Below are positions 1 through 5,893 of a stretch of 5,893 nucleotides of DNA, in pieces. Below the pieces are notes generated by a model. It ran no database searches. It was given only the letters and a program-made list of their open reading frames with translations, and was not told the origin of the DNA. A program made the translations under genes and the position numbers. The DNA comes from Bacteroidetes bacterium UBA7688 (GTDB lineage Bacteria > Bacteroidota > Bacteroidia > Chitinophagales > Chitinophagaceae). Numbering within the stretch: position 1 is the first letter of the stretch; each line of letters opens with the position of its first letter. The DNA lies in the NCBI GenBank assembly GCA_002482815.1, contig DLGS01000332.1:1-5893 (forward strand). The letters are read 5' to 3'.

Positions 1-388
1 GCAGGGTAAGGGATTTATTGAGCCCGTAGCTTTCCTTGTAAAGTACGCCGCCTACGTTTGGGTGTTCTTCAAGTGTTATTTTAAAAGGCAGTCCTTTTTC
101 TCTGCTGTTAAGCATTTCGATTGGAAATTGGGAAGTGAGCATATCTGCTTTTAAAGGTTTATAGGTCAGGCTGATGCCTCCGCTTCCACCTATGCCGATA
201 CGATTAATGGCTTCTACTGTGGGAAGAAGATTTTTTTTCTTTGCTTTTTCTACGATCTTCTTTTCAAAAGGCATTAATTTCATAGTTTTTTTGTTTTTTG
301 TTTTTAATACCAGCGATGATAGTCTTGATAAATATTTATTAATCAGATTAAATGCGCCGCCGCTGGAATTTGAGGGTATTAAAATCAT
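1..388 (-). CDS. Hypothetical protein, C-terminus cut by the window edge
   Basis: This frame is open for 129 codons on the minus strand and runs off the left edge, so no stop is seen. From the ATG at 386-388 it begins MILIPSNSSGG, only 10 bases after the stop of the large ATPase gene and with no terminator between, so the two are almost certainly co-transcribed. A second in-frame ATG at 281-283 (MKLMPFEKK) has a strongly A-rich leader typical of Bacteroidota starts and is a real alternative. I prefer 388 because the extra 35 codons are stop-free, encode a plausible amphipathic helix (about residues 13-28) and give operon-like spacing. Visible content is a Lys-rich helical stretch (about 29-53), then a Gly-rich turn (IGIGGSGG, about 64-71) and a probably beta-rich section. 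There is no signal peptide or membrane segment. I do not recognise the family and assign no function. A role with the upstream protein is inferred only from position. Confidence 0.75.
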   Translation of the reverse strand, partial: MILIPSNSSGGAFNLINKYLSRLSSLVLKTKNKKTMKLMPFEKKIVEKAKKKNLLPTVEAINRIGIGGSGGISLTYKPLKADMLTSQFPIEMLNSREKGLPFKITLEEHPNVGGVLYKESYGLNKSLTL

Positions 389-398
389 ACAGGTGCGG

Positions 399-3300
399 TT
401 ATTGTTTATTGAATTTAATGACGTAACTGTCGTTAAGGACAGAAAAAGAGTCATTGCTGTTGAAAGATTTCCCTTTATAATCAAAGAGGTTCAGGATCCG
501 TTCTATTTTGACAGCCATTGGATTTTCGATATTGCGCACCAGAAATATTTCATGATGCTGTTTATTTTTTTCTCCGAATTGTATTTCACCCGGTGTAATA
601 TGGAAAGCATCCTCGCGTCCTACAACTTTAACCTCTACGTACCTTATATGTTTTGCGTTATTTGGAATGTATTCAATATCATATCCATGTCCGTCTCCAC
701 CAAGAGAATTAACGCCGCATTGTCTTGCATAGTCAGATACCCACGTAAGGCTGGAGGTATCTGTAAGGTTTTTTAGTAAATAATTATACACTATATATTC
801 GCCCAGAAATCCTATTTCCTCTTTTTGTGTTTTAGCAGATCTTGAAGGCCTTCCGCTGTTTTGTGAGCGCCCTGGAGCTGTAGCTGGCGATGTAGCTGCA
901 GTTTTGATGATGTTTATGCTTATTCCTTTCAAATCGCTTTGGTGCAGAATCCTGTCGGCCTGGGTTTTTAGATCGGCCAGATCGCTGTATAGGATGACAT
1001 CTTTTCCAAAACCGATTCTTTTTGACGGTATGGAGGAAGGAACCGGGTTTGCCGATTTGTTTCCCGACCATTGCGAAAATGCTTCGTATATTTTTCCAAG
1101 CTGGCTGGAAAAGTGCAGGCTTGATGAATAAATATGATGATCTTTAAGAAACTGCCTGAAAAGACTTTCTGCATTTTCTGTGATCTGGTTATCAGCTAAG
1201 ATGCGGGACATGTTTGCCTGATAAATTTCTGCAAGGTCTATTTTCTGAACGGGATCACTAATTACGATCCCGAATGTGTCATTTATTGCAGTTTTAAAAT
1301 AGCTGCTTAGATGATCCTCGTAGAAGACAGTATTGAAGGTTATACCTTCCAGAGATCCATACTTGTCGGCCAGATTAATGAAATTCTGTTGCCCTTTATT
1401 TTCAGCATTGATTTTTGCGTACAAATGAGAAATAAATGTTTCACGCCATAAAGCCGCCGTTTCTTTAAACTTCCTTCTGCATAGGGAAGCTATCTCAATG
1501 GGAGGATATAAGAATTCGTTGAATTGAGGGAAATCGATACCGGAAAGACTAAGAAGTCCAACAATTATTTCACTATTATCCTCTTCATTAATGTTGTCAT
1601 AGTTGAGAGAAGAAAATGCAGCTGTGATATGCGGCGACTGGTTTGGAAATGAAGCTGTAAGAAATTGGAGCAGCTGCTGGTCTGCGAGCTGCTGATATTT
1701 ATATTTTCCCTTCTTGAGGCATTTTATGTAAGCAGTCCAGAACTCAGCGCGTGGATTGCTTGCAATCCCAAGAATACCTCTTGCTTCATTTAGTTTCTGC
1801 AGGCTGTTATCATCAAGTTCGGATCTTAAAAGTTCATCCCTGACGGCAGGAGATTTGGAAAAAAGTTCCCTTATATGATGCCTGTGGCTGTCAACATCAA
1901 GAACGGCAGCCCAGGCTTCGGCAACTGAGGAACAGATATGAATGTCTTCCTTAAGATCGCTTAGGTCATGATAGTTCTGGCTGGTGTTGATATAAACAGT
2001 TCTTTTGGCCTTGTCGTAGAAATATTCGTAATCGGCTAGGTTTACAATTTCAACTTTTTCTGTTTTTTTAAGGCACAGGGCAAGAGAATTTACAAGCACA
2101 AATTTTACTTCTTTAATTGCGGTTCTTTCATTCCCGCTGTCCATATCCTTTCTAAGAACATATACATAGGGCTTAAAAGCTTCCATTTCGGATATAAAAA
2201 TGGAGTTTAGGCCGTGAGCAAGAGGATTTCCGTCAACTGAAAGTTCCAGTTCGTCCAGCGGTTCAACACCAAAAAGTTTTCGGATCTTATCTCTCCCCCT
2301 GCGGCGCTCTATTTCTATTGTGTTGAATCTTGCCGTTATGGATTCTCCATATCTTTTATCGTTGACATAATAGGCTTCAGAAATAGGCATAAATTCCCCA
2401 TTCCGGCACAGGACTTTTCCCGAGCGGTGGTATTCCATATAGTTTCTGTCTTTTTTGTTGAGACTCTCCACTCTGTCAAAGTTTACTGAAAGCTGATTGT
2501 AGATTGTTTTTGTTTTTTTTCCTTCAGGATCAATCTCAGGAAGCAAATGAAGGATTGAATAGAGAAGTTCTGTGCTGAAAGTATTTATGGTACGGTGTAT
2601 TCCTACCAGCGAAAGCAGATAGTCAAACTTATCACGGCTGATTTTGCATCTGCGTAATATTTCCGGATCAAACAGCGGTCTTTCAATAAGTCCCCTGAAA
2701 TCTTCATTGATGTAGGCAGCAGTGGAGCACTGATCCGGAGCAGAACGTCTTTGAGATTCTGTATTGATCCAGGCTGTATTCTTAAGTTTCCAGAGAATAA
2801 AAGAGCGCATGTCTGCTGCGCTTACCGATGGCGTTTTTTTTGCGTAATGGAAATTGAGGTAAATCACACTTCCTTTGGGTTCTGTGTCCTGCTCAAGATA
2901 TTCACGCAGTTCTGCATACTCGTTTATTAGCTGCAGGATTTTCTCGCTTTTGTTATTTTTAAGGATGCCGTCCAAATCATCAAGTGAATGGACTATAATG
3001 GCTCCGTAACTGGCCAGGTCCCCTGTGAATTGTGAATACCCCCCAATAAAATGCCTGCCTTCGATAGATTGTTTGAAATTAAATCCCTTCATTGAATATT
3101 CAGCGTACTGATTCTGGCGTTGCAGCCTGACGAACCTTGGAAAAGATGCGATTCCCAGCCATAAAAGGTATTTTTTCCACTTCAAAAGGTCTGTTTCGAG
3201 ACCGAATTTAACAGGGGAGGCCACAATTTTATGTTTGTTGTAAGAATATATTTCTTCAGCCAACTGCCCTCCAAGTTCTTTGGAAAGATAAACAGCCGAA

Positions 3301-5147
3301 ACTTTGCTGAGGGAAGATTTTTTGGTTAGGATAAGAACATCGAGAGTAAGTTCGTCATTCTTCTCCGGATTGTAGCTTAAAAATATCTTATAGAGCTGAT
3401 GGTGCATTGCAATAATCCTGCTGTTATCAGGGTTTGCCGAATAGTGGCTGATTACTGTTTCTATCAGCTGGAAAAGTTCATACTGCTTTAATTCATAATT
3501 CGGCAAAGCAGAACAGAGGGCTTCATAGCTGTCCTTTCCTGACTGCCTGAGGAGTTCTTCGGCAAGGCTAGGATGAATAATCTGAAGGCTGATTTCTGAT
3601 GGAATCTCGTATTTCAGTTTTTTCTCAGGAAAGAATATTGCGGAAGAAAAATGCAGGGGTTTCATGTCCCTGTCAAAAAACAAGGACAATTCCTGAAGCG
3701 CATTATTATCTTTGGTCTGGCTGTGGATAAATAAAACAATTGACGCATATTGTGAAATTGGAATTTCGCTGCGTTTTGAAATAATATTTTTGACTACTGA
3801 TTCCAATTTATAGCTATTGGTTTCTGTGATAAAGCTCAGACAGAAGGGGTCAGTGCACCAATGAAGCACGTCGGGAAAGCTTTCGGGATCAAGATGAGTT
3901 GTCAGTTCTTCACAATCATAATGCACGGGATCCGCTTCCCAGTCAATGTAGTTATTTGAAATAACGGGAAAGACCGCAGATAACCTTGCATTATCTTTAA
4001 TCTCCTGCAATAACTTTTTTGTATCAATAATATTGCTGAGCGAATCTAGATTTATATCCAGAACTGATAAAGGGGCATATGATACCTTGTCGGAAGTTTT
4101 TGTTATGGCGGCAGAGCATTCAGTAAGCAGTTTTGGCAGCAGGCCTATTAGACGGGCATTGTATTTGTCTTCATCCTGTATGATGAGATTTCGGTCGGCA
4201 TTAAGCTCAAAGGAGCCGTGCAGTATGCCTTTGCATTTCAGGGGCACTTTTGTTCTGAAATAGGAGTATATATAATCCCTGCTTTCATCTAAAGCCTCTT
4301 TCCATGCAAATGAAATCTCATAAGGCATAGCCAGATCTTCGAAAACACCTTTCAGGCTCTTGATATTCCAATTGCTGGATTTATTTTCTTGAGAAGTGAC
4401 CTGCTCTATAAGCGTGCTTTCCTGAACCTTTTTCTTTGAAAAGGCAGTACGGTTTCCATCAACGTCAATTACAATTGATTCGAGGCTGTTTAAAAAGAGA
4501 AGTACTTCGCCGTCAATATCCTTTGCTATCTGATCTTCGACTTCTGCCCGTGCATTTGCTTTGAGTTCGATGGAAATGATTGTGTCAAATTCTTCAAGTT
4601 CCTTTGGAATTTTATGCTTTACCACTTTTGGGCATACAAGAGTGGAAATAGGCTGTTTGTGATTCTTAATGTTCAGACCATCAAACTTCAGCCTGAAATT
4701 TTCGTTATCCAGCAGTTCTTTTAGAAGTTCTGCACTGTAGAGTGTTGAAAATGCGATAGATGTATCGCTGCTGCGAATAATTATTTTTTCGGACCAGCTC
4801 AGGATGGACCTGAAACCAAGCCCCTTTTTGCCTATTTGGTTTTCAATTGCTTCTTTTGGACTTAGGTGGCTGTGGAATATGGAACGAAGGCCTTCTGTAG
4901 AAAATGGGCTGCCTGTGTTGGCAATGATAAGGCTGCTGCCATGAAGCGATATCAGTGCTTTTTTTTCTTTTTGAGTTTTTGCTGCTGCATCGTCAGCATT
5001 CTGAAGCATTTCCAGCAGCTGACGCCCATTGTAATTTTTTATATTTTCTCTTTCTCCCTTAAATTCTGAGAACATTCTTTCAGGACTTGCCAGGTATACT
5101 GTTTTTGTTGTTAAAATCTGTTCTTTGGCAAGATGTTCAATATTCAT
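399..5147 (-). CDS. Giant sacsin-like GHKL ATPase with C-terminal NOV_C/DUF3883 nuclease-like domain
   Basis: This is a 1582-residue cytosolic-looking protein. Residues about 30-330 form a GHKL (Hsp90/sacsin-like) ATPase. The N box is E46-xxx-N50-xx-D53-A54. The G1 box reads ANTGSPF (76-82), with Asn77 where many GHKL proteins have Asp. The glycine lid is IGKKGLGF (105-112), and ILHGSFELNADRN (308-320) resembles the end of the sacsin-type ATPase unit. Residues about 330-1410 match no domain I can name and appear mostly helical. A Ser/Ala/Pro/Gly/Arg linker (about 1416-1442) leads to a NOV_C/DUF3883 domain with a PD-(D/E)XK-like core: GE at 1449-1450, GYD with Asp1490, then E1505-V-K1507 and the ITPGE motif (about 1517-1521). 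The same end-to-end pairing is known from plant NO VEIN and many bacterial proteins, some in defence loci. ATP-driven control of a nuclease is inference. The ATG at 5147 follows an A-rich leader and promoter. A downstream gene follows after 10 bases. Confidence 0.93.
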   Translation of the reverse strand: MNIEHLAKEQILTTKTVYLASPERMFSEFKGERENIKNYNGRQLLEMLQNADDAAAKTQKEKKALISLHGSSLIIANTGSPFSTEGLRSIFHSHLSPKEAIENQIGKKGLGFRSILSWSEKIIIRSSDTSIAFSTLYSAELLKELLDNENFRLKFDGLNIKNHKQPISTLVCPKVVKHKIPKELEEFDTIISIELKANARAEVEDQIAKDIDGEVLLFLNSLESIVIDVDGNRTAFSKKKVQESTLIEQVTSQENKSSNWNIKSLKGVFEDLAMPYEISFAWKEALDESRDYIYSYFRTKVPLKCKGILHGSFELNADRNLIIQDEDKYNARLIGLLPKLLTECSAAITKTSDKVSYAPLSVLDINLDSLSNIIDTKKLLQEIKDNARLSAVFPVISNNYIDWEADPVHYDCEELTTHLDPESFPDVLHWCTDPFCLSFITETNSYKLESVVKNIISKRSEIPISQYASIVLFIHSQTKDNNALQELSLFFDRDMKPLHFSSAIFFPEKKLKYEIPSEISLQIIHPSLAEELLRQSGKDSYEALCSALPNYELKQYELFQLIETVISHYSANPDNSRIIAMHHQLYKIFLSYNPEKNDELTLDVLILTKKSSLSKVSAVYLSKELGGQLAEEIYSYNKHKIVASPVKFGLETDLLKWKKYLLWLGIASFPRFVRLQRQNQYAEYSMKGFNFKQSIEGRHFIGGYSQFTGDLASYGAIIVHSLDDLDGILKNNKSEKILQLINEYAELREYLEQDTEPKGSVIYLNFHYAKKTPSVSAADMRSFILWKLKNTAWINTESQRRSAPDQCSTAAYINEDFRGLIERPLFDPEILRRCKISRDKFDYLLSLVGIHRTINTFSTELLYSILHLLPEIDPEGKKTKTIYNQLSVNFDRVESLNKKDRNYMEYHRSGKVLCRNGEFMPISEAYYVNDKRYGESITARFNTIEIERRRGRDKIRKLFGVEPLDELELSVDGNPLAHGLNSIFISEMEAFKPYVYVLRKDMDSGNERTAIKEVKFVLVNSLALCLKKTEKVEIVNLADYEYFYDKAKRTVYINTSQNYHDLSDLKEDIHICSSVAEAWAAVLDVDSHRHHIRELFSKSPAVRDELLRSELDDNSLQKLNEARGILGIASNPRAEFWTAYIKCLKKGKYKYQQLADQQLLQFLTASFPNQSPHITAAFSSLNYDNINEEDNSEIIVGLLSLSGIDFPQFNEFLYPPIEIASLCRRKFKETAALWRETFISHLYAKINAENKGQQNFINLADKYGSLEGITFNTVFYEDHLSSYFKTAINDTFGIVISDPVQKIDLAEIYQANMSRILADNQITENAESLFRQFLKDHHIYSSSLHFSSQLGKIYEAFSQWSGNKSANPVPSSIPSKRIGFGKDVILYSDLADLKTQADRILHQSDLKGISINIIKTAATSPATAPGRSQNSGRPSRSAKTQKEEIGFLGEYIVYNYLLKNLTDTSSLTWVSDYARQCGVNSLGGDGHGYDIEYIPNNAKHIRYVEVKVVGREDAFHITPGEIQFGEKNKQHHEIFLVRNIENPMAVKIERILNLFDYKGKSFNSNDSFSVLNDSYVIKFNKQ

Positions 5148-5169
5148 TTGTATATTTTTGGTTGAAATA

Positions 5170-5201
5170 CAAAGCTATAATAAATCCTTTTGCTAAGTAA
5201 A
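5170..5201 (-). promoter_or_regulatory. Bacteroidota-type promoter for the ATPase-nuclease gene
   Basis: On the minus strand, TAGCTTTG (5177 to 5170) is a full match to the Bacteroidota -7 element TAnnTTTG. TTTA (5201 to 5198) lies 20 bases upstream and matches three of four bases of the -33 element TTTG. Transcription would start near 5164, leaving a leader of about 16 bases, A-rich and without a Shine-Dalgarno sequence, before the ATG at 5147. The position just after the upstream terminator fits independent transcription of the ATPase gene. The -33 element is the weak part of the call. Confidence 0.6.
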
Positions 5202-5216
5202 TAATAAAGTGAAATC

Positions 5217-5230
5217 AGGTAAAAATACCT
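5217..5230. repeat. Short perfect inverted repeat upstream of the promoter
   Basis: AGGTA-AAAA-TACCT is a perfect 5-bp inverted repeat with a 4-base spacer. It lies about 50-65 bases upstream of the predicted transcription start of the ATPase gene. It could be a binding site for a dimeric regulator, but arms this short occur often by chance in AT-rich DNA. No regulator gene is visible in the window. The rest of the 5148-5350 spacer shows only the promoter and the terminator of the upstream gene. Confidence 0.25.
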
Positions 5231-5323
5231 ATAAGTAGAAGTTTTATGAGAAAGATTAAGATCCGATAGCGTCCAGTTTTTATGCAGCAAGGCCCCATGA
5301 TTTTTAAGGTGTCTGCTCGCGGC

Positions 5324-5352
5324 AAAAAAAAGCCGATAAAAATATCGGCTTT
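5324..5352 (-). terminator. Rho-independent terminator of the PcfJ-like gene
   Basis: Arms AAAGCCGATA (5329-5338) and TATCGGCTTT (5343-5352) form a perfect 10-bp stem with a 4-base loop. Read on the minus strand, the stem runs into an uninterrupted T tract (complement of the A run at 5324-5331), the classical intrinsic terminator layout. The hairpin begins within the stop codon (5351-5353) of the PcfJ-like gene, so it ends that transcript and insulates the ATPase gene from it. On the plus strand there is no comparable T run after the stem, so it acts mainly on minus-strand transcripts. Confidence 0.88.
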
Positions 5353-5893
5353 ATACCAGTACTGGTTTTGGTTTTCTTTTTTTCAGGCGTTCGGCTATCT
5401 GATATAAGTTTTTGGACAGCAGCCTGAGAATCTGTGTATGATGCTTTGAGGGCTTATTTTTAAAGCCCCTGCATTGGAGGATTTCCAGACGGCTGAGGGA
5501 TATTTCAATGGTTTCGACGGATTTATCGGCGATTTTGGCCGATAAGATAAGCGAATCTTTTCTGTCGTAATATTCATTGGTAAATACGCAGTGGTGCAGG
5601 TCGTCGCCTTCCTGCATAAAATCCTTTACATTTTCGATCACGGAAATGCTAAGTTCCTTCTGGATAAATACAAGACCGAAAAAACGCTTTCTATGGCTTG
5701 CGTATTTTTTCTGCGCCTTTTCGATTTCAAGGCGTAGGTCTTGGAGTTTTTTCTTTCTTAGCAAATCCCTTTTTTTCTTTACGAGATGGTCGTGTGCTTC
5801 TCCCAAGTTTTCAGGACATACATACTTATCACAGGAAAGGTCTTTTTTGAAATAACGAAGCAGTTCGAGATAATCCTCCCAAATCTGCACATC
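5351..5893 (-). CDS. PcfJ-like protein, C-terminal part (N-terminus outside window)
   Basis: The last 180 codons and the stop of a longer gene are present. The frame is open up to the right edge (an Asp codon at 5891-5893), so the GTG at 5888-5890 is probably internal and not a start. Counting the edge Asp as residue 1, there is a WEDYLELL segment (5-12), a very Lys/Arg-rich probable coiled coil (about 39-71), the motif EGDDLHHCVFTNEYY (95-109) with His100-His101-Cys102, and RGFKNKPSKHH (142-152) near the end. These match the conserved C-terminal portion of the PcfJ family (PF14284) as I recall it from Bacteroidota, where full proteins are about 400 residues or more. PcfJ was named from the enterococcal plasmid pCF10 and its biochemical role is not known. 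Homologues are common on conjugative plasmids and integrative elements. The tail is basic (KKRKPKP). The gene ends in its own terminator. Confidence 0.85.
   Translation of the reverse strand, partial: DVQIWEDYLELLRYFKKDLSCDKYVCPENLGEAHDHLVKKKRDLLRKKKLQDLRLEIEKAQKKYASHRKRFFGLVFIQKELSISVIENVKDFMQEGDDLHHCVFTNEYYDRKDSLILSAKIADKSVETIEISLSRLEILQCRGFKNKPSKHHTQILRLLSKNLYQIAERLKKRKPKPVLV
5523..5545. repeat. Inverted repeat inside the PcfJ-like gene
   Basis: TTATCGGC (5523-5530) and GCCGATAA (5538-5545) are perfect 8-bp arms around a 7-base loop, within the codons for LSAKIADKS of the PcfJ-like protein. The arm core TATCGGC/GCCGATA is the same as in the terminator stem about 180 bases downstream on the minus strand. 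No T run follows, so it is not a terminator by itself. It may simply reflect codon choice. Confidence 0.4.

Noticed and set aside
174..776. A 200-codon plus-strand open frame.
   Set aside because: It lies antisense to the conserved nuclease-like core of the large gene and to the start of the downstream gene. Its Phe-rich translation resembles no protein and reflects the reverse complement of Lys/Glu codons.
832..1174. Several short open frames on both strands (60-80 codons).
   Set aside because: All overlap the large gene in other frames, have low-complexity or Cys/Arg-rich translations and no start context.
4033..4263. Plus-strand open frame of 76 codons.
   Set aside because: It is antisense to the end of the ATPase region, with no promoter or leader of its own and no recognisable sequence.
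4866..5069. Plus-strand open frame of 67 codons with a hydrophobic Phe/Cys run.
   Set aside because: It is antisense to the N box of the ATPase. The hydrophobic run is the complement of the Lys-rich stretch at residues 57-63.
5215..5298. A 27-codon minus-strand frame in the spacer with a hydrophobic tail (ILIFLIKLLLIGIF), resembling a tiny membrane peptide.
   Set aside because: It has no A-rich leader or promoter of its own, lies just after a terminator, and is short enough to arise by chance in AT-rich DNA. It would be worth revisiting only if conserved in related strains.
5355..5366. Perfect 12-base palindrome ACCAGTACTGGT near the end of the PcfJ-like gene.
   Set aside because: It lies in the last codons before the stop. 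A single palindrome of this length with no second copy is not evidence of a binding or recombination site.
5395..5855. Overlapping open frames on both strands within the PcfJ-like gene.
   Set aside because: They are shadows of the PcfJ-like frame, whose conserved motifs (LHHCVFTNEYY, RGFKNKPSKHH) fix the true reading frame.
5888..5890. GTG as the start codon of the PcfJ-like gene.
   Set aside because: The frame stays open upstream to the window edge, and family members extend well beyond this point at the N-terminus, so it is most likely an internal Val codon.

Overview
The window looks like a piece of a Bacteroidota genome, most likely a flavobacterium or close relative. The evidence is an AT-rich composition, no Shine-Dalgarno sequences with A-rich leaders instead, a promoter matching the Bacteroidota form (TAnnTTTG at -7), and a PcfJ-like protein of the type I recall from flavobacterial genomes and integrative elements. 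This assignment is inference from sequence style. No rRNA or other taxonomic marker is present.

All three genes lie on the minus strand, so transcription runs from right to left. At the right edge (5351-5893) is the C-terminal part of a PcfJ-family protein, cut by the window. Its stop codon lies inside an intrinsic terminator hairpin (5324-5352). A spacer of about 200 bp (5148-5350) follows. It holds a small inverted repeat (5217-5230) and a good Bacteroidota-type promoter (5170-5201) for the next gene. The main gene (399-5147) encodes a 1582-residue protein. Its N-terminus is a GHKL/Hsp90-type ATPase of the sacsin-like kind, and its C-terminus is a NOV_C/DUF3883 domain with an intact PD-(D/E)XK nuclease-like core. 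About 1,100 residues with no domain I recognise lie between them. Ten bases after its stop, a third reading frame (388 down to the left edge) begins and runs out of the window. Its product is not recognisable.

The layout suggests an insulated two-gene (or longer) transcription unit: a giant ATPase-nuclease plus an unknown partner, next to a gene of a family often seen on conjugative elements. Proteins joining a sacsin-like ATPase to a DUF3883 domain are known in bacteria and are often found among defence genes. A mobile-element-borne defence cassette is therefore the most attractive reading, but nothing in the window proves it. There are no tRNAs, rRNAs, CRISPR repeats, insertion sequences or attachment sites that I can support.
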